Source of the DNA: Devosia pacifica
Lineage (GTDB): Bacteria > Pseudomonadota > Alphaproteobacteria > Rhizobiales > Devosiaceae
Direction of reading: 5' to 3'
Assembly (NCBI RefSeq): GCF_014652635.1
Contig: NZ_BMZE01000002.1
Coordinates: 1-64,000, forward strand
Length of the DNA stretch: 64,000 bases
Shown piece by piece: positions 16,197-25,266 of this stretch. The first letter of the stretch is position 1. Each line of letters opens with the position of its first letter. Both the position numbers and the translations under genes were made by a program. Under the pieces are notes generated by a model. It worked only from the letters and a program-made list of their open reading frames with translations. It searched no databases and was not told the origin of the DNA.

Positions 16197-16421
16197 TTAC
16201 CCTTTGGGCGGATAGGGATCAGACCCGTAGGTGTTACGTTCCCTGATCTGGCCGTTGCGACCGTGGATAAGCATTTCACTGCCGTGGCTCTTGGCGGTCT
16301 CCTTGGCCGCTGCGATGGCCTTGGCCTGGGTGGGGTGGACAGATGTTGCCTTTTGATTCCCGGCGCCTTTGACGGCCCAACCGGCTTCGTGAGGAACAAC
16401 ATGCTGATTCTTATGCGACAT
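16197..16421 (-). CDS. DUF2188 small protein
   Basis: This encodes 74 aa from the ATG at 16421 (behind GGAGAACC). It has the DUF2188 pattern: HVVPHEAGWAVKGAGNQKATSVHPTQAKAIAAAKETAKSHGSE..IHGRNGQIRERNTYG. Proteins of this type are small and widespread and their role is unsettled. It is first in the operon with the 312-aa and nuclease-type genes and divergent from the XRE-ImmA gene, with 100 bp between the starts. Confidence 0.75.
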   Translation of the reverse strand: MSHKNQHVVPHEAGWAVKGAGNQKATSVHPTQAKAIAAAKETAKSHGSEMLIHGRNGQIRERNTYGSDPYPPKG

Positions 16422-16447
16422 TTTGGTTCTCCAGCGCAGTTTGAACT

Positions 16448-16476
16448 TGACTATCGTCAACCTTGTATTTACAATT
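16448..16476 (+). promoter_or_regulatory. sigma70-type promoter with overlapping inverted repeat, XRE-ImmA gene
   Basis: TTGACT (16448-16453) and TACAAT (16471-16476) are 17 bp apart and point at the XRE-ImmA gene. The -35 box lies in the inverted repeat TTGACTATCGTCAA (16448-16461), a plausible operator for the XRE protein. The same stretch must also hold the promoter of the divergent DUF2188 operon, so one regulator could control both. Confidence 0.65.
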
Positions 16477-16521
16477 TAGTAGAACATATGAAAAACGTCA
16501 ACCCCCGCCAAGGAGGCCGCG

Positions 16522-17604
16522 ATGCTAGGTGAAAGGCTGAGAATTGCTCGGAAAAAGGCGGGCTATTCCCTGCGCGGCCTTGCCGAAGTCATGAATCCTC
16601 CGGTGAGCGCGCAAGCGATCAGCAAATACGAAGCGAACGAAATGATGCCCAGCTCGGGCGTTCTACTCGGTCTTGGCCAGGCGCTCGGTGTGTCGCTGGA
16701 TTTTCTGATGTCCTCAAACGTGGAAGAGCTTCAGGGGATCGAATTCCGCAAACATTCCGGCACCTCCGCGCGCGATCGGGCACGCGTCGAAGCGATCGTG
16801 ACCGAGGAGCTGGAGCGCTATCTGGCGATTGAGGACATTCTGGAGCTGGCCCCCGCAGGCGATCCGTTTGCCGACATACGGTGTGACGGCGTTTCCAGCT
16901 ATGACGAGGCGGAAGCGCTTGCCGATAAACTGCGCAAGCAGTGGCGGTTGGGTCTAGACCCCATCCCGAGCATGATTGGCTTGCTGGAAGAGTGCGGCGT
17001 GAAGGTTATTGTCGCGGCCTTCCCGGACAATGTTTCGGGATTGACCTGCACTGTGAAACGTAGTGGCGATCGACCCGACACTGAAGCCATCGTGATTTCC
17101 GAGAAGATCAATGTGGAGCGCAAGCGCTTCACCCTTGCCCATGAATTGGCGCACCGTGTTATTCGCGGCGTGAAGGGCAAGGACATTAAACTCGAAACCG
17201 CGATGAACCGCTTCGCGGGCGCATTTCTCGTGCCGGCAGCCCACCTGCGGCGTGAAGTCGGGAACCACCGGCGGGGGATCGCCTATCACGAGATTATCCA
17301 GCTCAAGCGCTTTTATGGTGTGTCGGCTGCCGCGCTGCTAGTGCGGCTTGGCAATGCCGGGATATTGCCGGATAACGCGGTCACTTACGCTTTCCGCACC
17401 TTTGCAAGGCGCTGGCGCACTGACGAGCCGGAACCAATTCAGGATGATGTAGGGCTGGGTGCTTTTGAGCATCCCGAGCGCTTCCAAAGCCTTGTGTATC
17501 GGGCGCTGGCTGAGGAGCTGATTTCGCCGGCGCGAGCTGCACAGCTTCTCAAGCGGCCGCTAGCAGCTATTGAGGAAGGTATCCGGGGGCCGCGTGGCGC
17601 GTGA
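16522..17604 (+). CDS. XRE-family regulator with ImmA/IrrE metallopeptidase domain
   Basis: This encodes 360 aa. Residues 3-62 are an XRE helix-turn-helix. Residues 140-260 are a COG2856 (ImmA/IrrE) domain with the zinc motif HELAH at 207-211 in the context RFTLAHELAHRVIRG. AAGGAGG lies 8 nt before the ATG. The family cleaves or inactivates regulators, and XRE-COG2856 proteins paired with PIN proteins have been described as toxin-antitoxin-type modules. The downstream PIN gene overlaps by 4 nt (GTGA), supporting that reading here. Confidence 0.85.
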   Translation: MLGERLRIARKKAGYSLRGLAEVMNPPVSAQAISKYEANEMMPSSGVLLGLGQALGVSLDFLMSSNVEELQGIEFRKHSGTSARDRARVEAIVTEELERYLAIEDILELAPAGDPFADIRCDGVSSYDEAEALADKLRKQWRLGLDPIPSMIGLLEECGVKVIVAAFPDNVSGLTCTVKRSGDRPDTEAIVISEKINVERKRFTLAHELAHRVIRGVKGKDIKLETAMNRFAGAFLVPAAHLRREVGNHRRGIAYHEIIQLKRFYGVSAAALLVRLGNAGILPDNAVTYAFRTFARRWRTDEPEPIQDDVGLGAFEHPERFQSLVYRALAEELISPARAAQLLKRPLAAIEEGIRGPRGA

Positions 17605-18116
17605 CCAGTATCATCGTCAATGATGCGTCCTGTCTGATCGACCTAAAGAAGGGGCGGCTCCTGCATGCCCTAATCGCTCTTCCCTATCGGTTCATTGTGC
17701 CGTTGCCGATCCGCCAGTCCGAGCTCCTGGATTTCACGCCGCAGGAGTGGCGGATGTTAGAAGACGGCGGTTGGCAGACCTTTGACCTTCCGCCAGATGT
17801 GATGACCAAGGCATTCACAATCGGCGCCCAGTATGGACGATTGTCGCCCAACGATTGTTTTTGCCTCGCAACAACGATGGCGCATGACGAAGCTACCCTG
17901 CTGACGGGCGACAATCTGTTGCGCCGGGCGGCGCAAGAACACGCCGTAGCGGTGCATGGTGTACTTTGGATTATCGACCTGCTGGCCGATAGCAGAAGTT
18001 GCGAAGCGGACCTGCTTATCGAGGCTCTCGAATGCTGGCGCGACGATCGGACGGTTTTCCTACCCCCCGACGAAATCGACCGCCGGTTACGTTCATTGCG
18101 AAAGCGGCTTAGGTAA
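17601..18116 (+). CDS. PIN-domain protein, probable toxin
   Basis: This encodes 171 aa with a GTG start overlapping the stop of the XRE-ImmA gene. The PIN fold is suggested by the N-terminal IIVNDASCLIDL (aspartates 8 and 14), the central RLSPNDCFCLATT and the LLTGDNLLRRAA segment, giving the usual cluster of acidic residues for a metal-dependent RNase. By family it would be a toxin restrained by the upstream protein; this is inferred from context. Confidence 0.75.
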   Translation: MTSIIVNDASCLIDLKKGRLLHALIALPYRFIVPLPIRQSELLDFTPQEWRMLEDGGWQTFDLPPDVMTKAFTIGAQYGRLSPNDCFCLATTMAHDEATLLTGDNLLRRAAQEHAVAVHGVLWIIDLLADSRSCEADLLIEALECWRDDRTVFLPPDEIDRRLRSLRKRLR

Positions 18117-18147
18117 TCGACTTTCCGGCCGGTCTTGAACAGCGCGT

Positions 18148-20739
18148 TCAAGAGTAATCGCTCGCCGCATCACTCTCGTACACTTCCTTGACGGTGGTGG
18201 CGGACCTTACCACGGCGCGTGCAGCCGCCTCCGTCAGATCGATGACACGTTCCTTCCCCGCCACTTCAGCATATACCTCGATGCGTCGGTACAGACCGGC
18301 GTTTTCTTCCGCATACGCTGCCAATCCCCTTAGCTTCGGAAGCGCGTCGCCGAACTGAATTCCGTGTGGATCAATAATGTCGGCCGCTATCGTCCCGTCC
18401 GGGAGGCGGGCAAAGACGATGAAGTCCGGTCGGAGGATTTTTTGCTCGCCGCCATCGTCATAGGTCACGCCAAGCGAGTCTTGGCTGGCGCGAGCGGGAT
18501 TGCGATACCAACCAATGGTACCTTCGCGCTTAAGTTCGTCAGTCACGACTCTAGTTTCCCACGAGTTGAAGTCGCCGGGGAATGTGCCATCCGAATCGCA
18601 GAGAAGGTGCTTCTCGAAGCGCGGCAGAGGTTCTTCGGTACCATCGGCCTTCCGCGCTGTGGTCATCTGGAGCCAGGTATGTGGCCGCGCCAGATCGACC
18701 GGCAGGGGATCGGCGCTCATCGTTTGGATTTCGCGATACACCTCCTGCCGCTCGTCCGATAGGCTCTTTATCGATACCCTATACTGCGTAAGCCATTGGT
18801 TGGCCAGCTTTTCGGCTGCGACGTCCAAGTCGTCCTTGATGCCTGACACAAGACCCATAGCGGCTATGACGGTGTGCGCCTCGATTAGCGCGTCCTCGGG
18901 GTCTTCATCTTCGGGCGCCTTGCTGGCCAAGTGCTCGCTGTATGTGGTGGCGAGATCGGGACTGACGACACGAGCGGCGCGTTTATAAGCGTCTTCGACC
19001 ACGGCATAGTCTGCGGCCTCAACGAAATCGTCGAAAGTCATGCCTTTGGTCTCAACGTCGGCTTTCACGGTCTTTCCTTCGACCGTCATCACGGATGCGC
19101 GCGCCTTCTTGATCTCGTCGGCGTAGCGGACCTGTGCCCCATCGAGCACCTTGTGCATCTCTGCATGGGCCTTTTTACCTGCATCAGCCAATAGACTGTC
19201 AGCCGCCAACTCGTGAGCCAGCGCTGTGAGGCGCTTGACCGGACGGGTCTGCCGCTTAGGGAGCGTCAGCGATGGCAGGGACAGCAGCTTTTCCCACACG
19301 TCCTCGGGGATAGCCGGATTGGGCTTCATCTCGCGCGGATTGATGAGGATGCGGCGACCGGGCAGTTCCTCGCCGCCCTCGGCTCCAGTCATCAGCGACG
19401 TGACGACCGCCTCCACCGACTTCTTATTGAAGTGCGGCAGCAGGCAGTCCACGGCATTCAGACGTTCGTTGCCGGGAATGCGCCGTGCAAGGGGCGTACG
19501 CACCATACGCCCGAGTAGCTGCGTGATATGCGTCTTGTCCGAGGCGGCACGAAAGGAAACCATGACCTCCGCGCGCGGGCAGTCCCAGCCGGTGCTGATG
19601 GCATCCTTCGCCACCAGGATACGCACCCAGTCAGACTCCTGAACGCGCTCTGGGGGGATGTAAGGGACCGCGTAGCGTCCGAACTTTTCGCTCTTGTGTT
19701 CGCCAAAGACGTTTGCGACGCAATCGTGCGGCAGTTCGGGCCACTGCTCGAAGATCGTGTCCAGCCATTTGCCAATCTCGTTGTGATCTGGCGAATTTGG
19801 AACCTGAAGCACCATTAGCGGGTGGACGGTATCCGCGTCGTCTTGCTGGTTGGCGTAATCCTCCCATGCTTCCGAAATCTCTCGCAGCTTGTCGGTACCA
19901 CGCCGCAGAAGAACGGTCTGGAAATTCCCGTCCTCGTCGGGCACGTCGAGATTGATCGTATCCTTGAGAAGTCCCGATTCTTGAACCTTCCGGGCGTCAA
20001 CGATCACTGGGGACAGGGTGTCGCGACCCTGCATCCCGGCCACAGCGTCATTGAACCGTTGCACAGTCGCTGAGATACCCCAAACGATGGGAACACCTGG
20101 CGTGCCGCCGGAGCCGTTAATCAATTGCCTGACGATGGTTGGCTTGCTGTCACCGTTAGCCCTGCCGCCTTCCTTCATACCTCGGTGGGCCTCGTCGAGG
20201 ACGAGATACAGCGTTAGATCAGGGTCTTCGATGGTGTTGCGGATCGTGTCCCAAATCGTGTGGGAGCGCATGTCGGGCATGATGCGCTGGCCATCCGCCG
20301 TCTCCAACGCCGGATCATCGGCATCGTGGCCACGCACCAGAAGGCTGTTCTTGGAGAGCTTCTGCGTGTTGAGGAAATAGACTTTGCCCGGCTGAAACTT
20401 CTCACCACCGAACGTGTTGCCTACTGTTACCAAATCGGAGACCGTGAGCTTGTCCGACGCCTCTTGAAGCCGCCAGCGGGACTGCTCATTCAGGGACGGA
20501 TCGTCGCTGAACCAGATGACCACAGCACCGGGGTCAGGTTCAAATTCGTGATCGTCATTGCCGAAGAACAGGGCCTCAAAGACGGCTGCCGCCATGACGG
20601 TCTTGCCGGCGCCGGTCGTCGCGGTCAGCGAGAAAGCGTGCTTGTCACCATCTTCGTGCCAGCGCTTTCGGGCCTTCTTCAGGCGGTCGAGGACGTCCTT
20701 AACGGCTTCGTCCTGATAATCCTTCAGGGTGAACTTCAT
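18148..20739 (-). CDS. type III restriction enzyme Res subunit (helicase)
   Basis: This encodes 863 aa, a little shorter than typical Res proteins. The SF2 helicase core has Walker A TTGAGKT at 41-47, DEAH at 182-185 and a later QLLGRMVRTP motif VI region. The C-terminal part has RPDFIVF at 770-776 followed by DIIDPHG at 787-793. This is where a PD-(D/E)xK nuclease would sit, but the usual ExK lysine is not visible. It starts 3 nt after the Mod stop, so the two genes form an operon. Its role is ATP-driven translocation and cleavage of unmodified DNA with Mod. Confidence 0.88.
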   Translation of the reverse strand: MKFTLKDYQDEAVKDVLDRLKKARKRWHEDGDKHAFSLTATTGAGKTVMAAAVFEALFFGNDDHEFEPDPGAVVIWFSDDPSLNEQSRWRLQEASDKLTVSDLVTVGNTFGGEKFQPGKVYFLNTQKLSKNSLLVRGHDADDPALETADGQRIMPDMRSHTIWDTIRNTIEDPDLTLYLVLDEAHRGMKEGGRANGDSKPTIVRQLINGSGGTPGVPIVWGISATVQRFNDAVAGMQGRDTLSPVIVDARKVQESGLLKDTINLDVPDEDGNFQTVLLRRGTDKLREISEAWEDYANQQDDADTVHPLMVLQVPNSPDHNEIGKWLDTIFEQWPELPHDCVANVFGEHKSEKFGRYAVPYIPPERVQESDWVRILVAKDAISTGWDCPRAEVMVSFRAASDKTHITQLLGRMVRTPLARRIPGNERLNAVDCLLPHFNKKSVEAVVTSLMTGAEGGEELPGRRILINPREMKPNPAIPEDVWEKLLSLPSLTLPKRQTRPVKRLTALAHELAADSLLADAGKKAHAEMHKVLDGAQVRYADEIKKARASVMTVEGKTVKADVETKGMTFDDFVEAADYAVVEDAYKRAARVVSPDLATTYSEHLASKAPEDEDPEDALIEAHTVIAAMGLVSGIKDDLDVAAEKLANQWLTQYRVSIKSLSDERQEVYREIQTMSADPLPVDLARPHTWLQMTTARKADGTEEPLPRFEKHLLCDSDGTFPGDFNSWETRVVTDELKREGTIGWYRNPARASQDSLGVTYDDGGEQKILRPDFIVFARLPDGTIAADIIDPHGIQFGDALPKLRGLAAYAEENAGLYRRIEVYAEVAGKERVIDLTEAAARAVVRSATTVKEVYESDAASDYS

Positions 20740-20742
20740 GAC

Positions 20743-22878
20743 CTACCGCCCCATCGAAAATCTAAAGTTGGTCAGGTACGACTCGTAAAGCCGCACGGGT
20801 TCGACGGCATCGGGCAGGTGACGCGCCACCGCCTGAAAGCGTCGCTCATCGTCCGTCACGATGTACGCGATCCGAATGGTGCCCTTGGACGCGACCGCTT
20901 TGCAGAACGCGGTCGTTGTGTCCAGATCGGTCAGTAGCCCGTAGGTGTCGGCCACGGCCCATCCACTTGCCGGGATGGCGTCGATCCTTTTGCCCTCACT
21001 GCCAGCACGCATCCAGAGCAACGGTGCTATCCGAGCAAAAGCGCGATTGTGGCTAACAGCGACCGGCGTTTCGTAGGTCAGCGTGAAAAACTCGGCGTTC
21101 TCCTCAAAACCTTCGGCCATCGGAAATTCATCGGTGAATTTGTAGTCGCCCTCGATGTCCTCGCCCTCGGGGGTCTTGCCGGTGATCGCCGCCGCGATGC
21201 GGGGCTTGGTGATGTAGTCGCAGATGCCGAGTTTCTCCCATTCCGCATCACCGGCTCGCAGGCCCGCCTTGCGCAACGCCGCCTGTTCGTCGGCTGCAAC
21301 CTCGTTGTTGGTAACCGAGATGCACTGCCGCCGCCCGCCATCCTGCCGGTTGAGCCGCATGACGGCGTGGGCAGTGGTGCCAGAGCCGCTGAAGAAGTCC
21401 AAGACTTTGGCACTCCTTCTACTCGACACGAAGAATCTCAAAACATCTTCAACCGCATAAAGGCTTTTCGGGAACGGAAAGCGCCTTTGGGGGATCAGCT
21501 TTATGAGCAACCGGCTTCCGTACTGCGTCGCATCGTGCGACGGTATTGACCATTGTGTCGAAGGAATTGCGAGAACGTTCTCGTTCGAGGTTTCATTCTC
21601 GGAAAGGATCAATGATCCGTCCGGTCCAATCCCCAAGGCCTCATACTCACCACTTTGAACTTTTTTCCACTCGCCCGGCTTCAAGTAATAGACCGTAAAT
21701 CCTTTTTCGTGATCTCCGCCTATCTTAACTCGGCCTTCTGCGTGATAGCTTCGCAATGTTTCGGGGGCCACCTGCCAGCGCCCTTCTGAGCCATCTTTTC
21801 GGATCGGGAGGACTGGTACACTGCCTGAAGGCCCAGGATCAGGGACAGAGACCCCTGTCGCAAGAGGCTCGCCAATATCGACAATCGCCTTGCTTTCTGG
21901 ATCAACGTAGATCGCATAGAATCCGCCCGGAGAATCCTTCCTCTGAGCCGCAGTACCCGAACGACGGAGCAAGTCCCAACGTGCTCGCCCGGTATGCGTA
22001 CGGCCTTTGGAACTGACCCAGTCTCTGCTCAAGGGAAGACGCTCGGGGGCAATCTCACCGATCATCACTACAAAGATATACTCATCAATACGAGCGAAAG
22101 AGCCGCTTCGCGCTTGCGCCGCCGGATTGATGGACGTCGAAATCATTTGGATGCGCGCATCAGGAAATACTTGCTCAAGAAGAAGCCCTAAGCGAAGACA
22201 CTCTTTTTCGTCTATAGTAATAATAAGAGCCGACGCTTCGCTGTTTAGTAGCTCGCGTGAAACTTTAAGGCGCCTCTCCATGAAGGCAAGCCACTTTGAA
22301 TGGCGATACAAGTCATCATCGCCGACATAATTGTTATTGTATTTCCAATCCCGAGCGCCAGTATTATAAGGTGGGTCGATATATATAACATCGATCATTC
22401 CACGATGTGTGTAGGTCAGCGCTTCAAGGGCATGGAAATTTTCACCGTTGATGACTGTATGGAACGGCTTGTCACCGCCTCGCTCTACCCGTCCCGTGCT
22501 GATTAGGCCAGGATAGATGTAATCACGGAATTCCGCGACGACGACCAAATCCTCTACGGTGACCGATGTGGTCTCCGGTTCAGCGACGCCCAGCATTTCT
22601 AACCGCGCCAGCCTCGCACCCTTCTCGCGCGCGAAGCCGACAACCTTCCAAAGCCGCTGATCGCCTTTTCCGGTTGAACCGCGCGGCGGCAGCACACGCA
22701 CCTTGTCACCCTTCCGCACAGGCCGGCCCGGAAGTTCCACGCTCTCGGGGCGGTGGCGCTCGAAATTGAGGCCGAATGACCGGCGTTCGGACAGCACCTT
22801 GAATTCGCGCTCCAGCTCACGGCCAAGCTCGGCGTCCTTGGCTTTTGCCTGTGCGATCAAGTCGGTTAAACGCGACAA
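20743..22878 (-). CDS. type III DNA methyltransferase Mod
   Basis: This encodes 711 aa. The catalytic motif DPPYNTG at 168-174 precedes the AdoMet motif FSGSGTT at 496-502, the beta-group order of N6-adenine methyltransferases of type III systems. The segment between them (target recognition, roughly residues 160-490, window 21400-22400) is visibly AT-richer than both ends: about 43 percent GC in lines near 22,200 and 22,320 against about 60 percent outside. This suggests exchange of the recognition domain. It modifies the recognition site and gives specificity to Res. Confidence 0.9.
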   Translation of the reverse strand: MSRLTDLIAQAKAKDAELGRELEREFKVLSERRSFGLNFERHRPESVELPGRPVRKGDKVRVLPPRGSTGKGDQRLWKVVGFAREKGARLARLEMLGVAEPETTSVTVEDLVVVAEFRDYIYPGLISTGRVERGGDKPFHTVINGENFHALEALTYTHRGMIDVIYIDPPYNTGARDWKYNNNYVGDDDLYRHSKWLAFMERRLKVSRELLNSEASALIITIDEKECLRLGLLLEQVFPDARIQMISTSINPAAQARSGSFARIDEYIFVVMIGEIAPERLPLSRDWVSSKGRTHTGRARWDLLRRSGTAAQRKDSPGGFYAIYVDPESKAIVDIGEPLATGVSVPDPGPSGSVPVLPIRKDGSEGRWQVAPETLRSYHAEGRVKIGGDHEKGFTVYYLKPGEWKKVQSGEYEALGIGPDGSLILSENETSNENVLAIPSTQWSIPSHDATQYGSRLLIKLIPQRRFPFPKSLYAVEDVLRFFVSSRRSAKVLDFFSGSGTTAHAVMRLNRQDGGRRQCISVTNNEVAADEQAALRKAGLRAGDAEWEKLGICDYITKPRIAAAITGKTPEGEDIEGDYKFTDEFPMAEGFEENAEFFTLTYETPVAVSHNRAFARIAPLLWMRAGSEGKRIDAIPASGWAVADTYGLLTDLDTTTAFCKAVASKGTIRIAYIVTDDERRFQAVARHLPDAVEPVRLYESYLTNFRFSMGR

Positions 22879-23029
22879 GTATTGCCCCCTTTTTTGTCAT
22901 TCCGTCGCCAATACAACGGCGCTTCTTACGTTTGTTCAGGTGTATCTGCCCCCGGAATCCGAGCCTAAGCATTTCGGATCGAAGCCGCACCCTCAAATAT
23001 CTGCTTGTGCAGGACTATCCACACGCAGT

Positions 23030-23347
23030 CTAGCCAAGGCGCGGCTGGCTGCCGCCGGATGCGTGCGCGGCCCTTGTCGGCAGGTGCCGGATAGCGTCAC
23101 CGGTTTCCTGGTCAGCGATAGCCAGCTCGTGCTGGGCTTGCAGGTTGAGCCAGAACTGCGGGTCGGTACCGAACCAGTGACCAAACCGCAGCGCCGTATC
23201 GCCGGTAATCGCGCGCTTGCCGGCGATGATCTGCGAGACACGGTTTGGCGGCACGTCGATCTGGCGCGCGAACTCGGTCGGCGTAATGCCGGCGGCGTCC
23301 AGCTCGTCCTTGAGGACTTCGCCGGGGTGAACAGCTCTCATAAACAT
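23030..23347 (-). CDS. higA: HigA-type antitoxin (XRE family)
   Basis: This encodes 105 aa. The sequence has the HigA/VapI pattern HPGEVLKDELDAAGITPTEFARQIDVPPNRVSQIIAGKRAIT...ALRFGHWFGTDPQFWLNLQ. It follows the toxin gene with a 17-nt gap. It neutralizes HigB and represses the operon through its HTH; the operator is likely the repeat at 23671-23696. Confidence 0.9.
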   Translation of the reverse strand: MFMRAVHPGEVLKDELDAAGITPTEFARQIDVPPNRVSQIIAGKRAITGDTALRFGHWFGTDPQFWLNLQAQHELAIADQETGDAIRHLPTRAAHASGGSQPRLG

Positions 23348-23364
23348 GGCCTGATCTCCTTTCC

Positions 23365-23649
23365 TCAGTGATAGTCCACGATTTCAACATTGCTCGGTCC
23401 GGGTTCGCCGGCCGGCCACTCGAAGCAGATGCGCCATTGCTGATTGATGCGAATGGAATACTGCCCGGCACGATCGCCTTTCAGGGCCTCCAGCCGGTTG
23501 CCCGGCAGAGCGCGGAGCGTGTCGAGCGACGGGGCAGCATTGAGGACCGATAGCCTGCGCGCGGCCTGGGCTTCAAAACCCTGAAAGGCTTTGACGAACT
23601 CCCCTGCCGCAAACAGCTCCGTCTTTTTGTCCCGATAGCTCTGAATCAT
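23365..23649 (-). CDS. higB: HigB/RelE-type toxin
   Basis: This encodes 94 aa. The sequence fits HigB: IQSYRDKKTELFAAGEFVKAF...RRLSVLNAAPSLDTLRALPGNRLEALKGDRAGQYSIRINQQWRICFEW, a ribosome-dependent mRNA endonuclease fold. The ATG at 23647-23649 (right after AAGGAAG) is preferred over one 13 codons upstream, which lies in the promoter. Toxin-first order is usual for higBA. Confidence 0.9.
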   Translation of the reverse strand: MIQSYRDKKTELFAAGEFVKAFQGFEAQAARRLSVLNAAPSLDTLRALPGNRLEALKGDRAGQYSIRINQQWRICFEWPAGEPGPSNVEIVDYH

Positions 23650-23658
23650 GCTTCCTTG

Positions 23659-23696
23659 AGCATACACCAAATTGACGTTGTACGTCAAACGTCAAT
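23659..23696 (-). promoter_or_regulatory. higBA promoter and operator
   Basis: On the minus strand TTGACG (23683-23688) and TATGCT (23659-23664) are 18 bp apart. Over the -35 lies a set of half-sites: ATTGACGT at 23671-23678 facing both ACGTCAA at 23682-23688 and ACGTCAAT at 23689-23696. This is the expected position for autorepression by HigA. The -10 lies very close to the toxin ATG, so the transcript leader is short or absent. Confidence 0.65.
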
Positions 23697-23785
23697 TTCC
23701 GCCCGCTTGCCTGCAAGCGACCCGGCGTCCGCCCCAGGCGGACGCCGAATTTTACCCCCCTCCCCTTGGCGGCAAGGGCCGCCTC

Positions 23786-24703
23786 TCACGCGGCGGCCTC
23801 CTGCTCTTCCGGTTCGATCGCTGCGGCTTGGGGCTGCAAGCCGATCAGGTAATCGGCGGCGCGCTGCGCATGGGCTGCGGCGGTGAAGATCGCCCGCTTG
23901 TCATCTTTCAGCACCTTCAGCCATGAGGCGATATAGCTGGCGTGATCCGCGCGCGGCTCCGGGGTCAAGCCCAGATCGGCCGACAGGAAGGCCGCGCCCA
24001 GCTCGGCGACCAGTTCCTCTTTCGCATAGCCTTCATCGCCCCATGTCTTGCGGCCAAAGCTGCGATCCAGCCGGGTCGGGTGGCGCGTCCAGTGGGTCAG
24101 CTCGTGCGCGAGGGTCGCATAGTAGCTTTCGGCATCGCGGAAGGCTTCAAAGGGCGGCATCTGCACGCGGTCCTCGCCGATGGCGTAATAGGCCTGATTG
24201 CCGCCATGGCGAATATCGGCACGGGTTGCGGCAAAGAACGTCTCCGCCTTCTCGATCCGCGCCACGGGATCAAGGGCCGGCTCCTGCATGGCGTAGAAAT
24301 GCGCCGGCAGCCCGTCCACCTGCTCGGCGTTGAAAACCGTATAGGCTTTCATGAACGGGATGTTGCGCTCGACATCCTCGCCAGTGTCGGCGTCCTGCTC
24401 GGTTCTGGTGATGGTATTGGCATAGACGACGGGACTCCCCTTCTCGCCCTTCCGCACCTGCCCGCCCAGCTCCTGCGCCTGCTTGTAGGTCAGCCATAGC
24501 GGCGCGGCGAAGCCCTTTTCCACGGCGGACGCCCAGAGCATCAGGATATTAATTCCACGATAGGCAACGCCATTGGCGCGCAGCGGACGGGTAATGCGCC
24601 CGACGGCATGTTCGGCGTTCCACGGCTTGAGCCATGGCCGCACGCCGTTCTCCAGCTCCGCCACGATCTGATCGGTCACACGTTGATAAATATCGGTTTT
24701 CAT
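23786..24703 (-). CDS. ArdC-like antirestriction / ssDNA-binding zincin protein
   Basis: This encodes 305 aa from the ATG at 24703 behind AAGGAGAAAGG. The N-terminal 120 residues fit the ArdC ssDNA-binding domain (DIYQRVTDQIVAELENGVRPWLKPW...RGINILMLW). The C-terminal half is a zincin with HELTH at 200-204 and a later glutamate-rich EELVAELGAAFL. In conjugative plasmids such proteins protect incoming single-stranded DNA from restriction. That role suits a mobilizable element that also carries its own restriction system. Confidence 0.88.
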   Translation of the reverse strand: MKTDIYQRVTDQIVAELENGVRPWLKPWNAEHAVGRITRPLRANGVAYRGINILMLWASAVEKGFAAPLWLTYKQAQELGGQVRKGEKGSPVVYANTITRTEQDADTGEDVERNIPFMKAYTVFNAEQVDGLPAHFYAMQEPALDPVARIEKAETFFAATRADIRHGGNQAYYAIGEDRVQMPPFEAFRDAESYYATLAHELTHWTRHPTRLDRSFGRKTWGDEGYAKEELVAELGAAFLSADLGLTPEPRADHASYIASWLKVLKDDKRAIFTAAAHAQRAADYLIGLQPQAAAIEPEEQEAAA

Positions 24704-25266
24704 TTGCCTTTCTCCTTTGAAAGCGGGTTGCGCATGCAACCCGACTAGCCGGAGCGGCAATGAGCGGGGTGGCGGCTGTCAGGGCCGCCGCCGGGGAAAG
24801 GGGGATCACCCGGCCTGCACAAACGCAGTGCGGAAGGCTGGGGAACGCCCCGGCGGCGTCCGCAGCGTCAGCGGAGGATGAAAGCCTTGACTGCCAAACG
24901 GGGCCGCAGGCCCCTCTTCCAAACGCAATGATGCGGGCAACGCCCGCACCGCCGGCCGAAGGCGGGCAAGCCCGCCCGGCCCCTCTTCTCTTTCGCGCAA
25001 GGGATAGTGACCGCATGGCCGAAACCCGACGCTTCGGGGTTCGGGGCGCCGCGGCGCCTATAGCCCGATCCGGCTTGCCGGATGCGCCCGCATCTCAAAC
25101 TTCAGGGGAACTTCAGACCTGACGACGGGGCACAGCCCGTCCCCTTCTCTTCCACCAGCGTCTTCGACCGCCAGTCATAGCGATCCATTCCGGTGCCGAT
25201 TGTGTGTGGGGGTAAGCACGGAATGGCTCTGATGACCGGGGCCTCGTCAACAAGGAGGAGACGAAG
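24704..25266. other. long GC-rich non-coding leader of the ardC-like gene
   Basis: This 560-bp stretch contains no supportable gene. It is GC-rich with several self-complementary runs. Next to the ribosome binding site of the ardC-like gene is a perfect hairpin, CGGGTTGC / GCAACCCG with a 4-nt loop (24725-24744). Its right end must also hold the promoter of the + strand 61-aa gene. Long structured leaders recur before several small genes of this element. Confidence 0.4.

Noticed and set aside
24760..25122. Open frame of 120 codons on the + strand in the ardC leader
   Set aside because: Composition is plain GC-rich filler (Ala, Gly, Arg, Pro) with no domain and no ribosome binding site.
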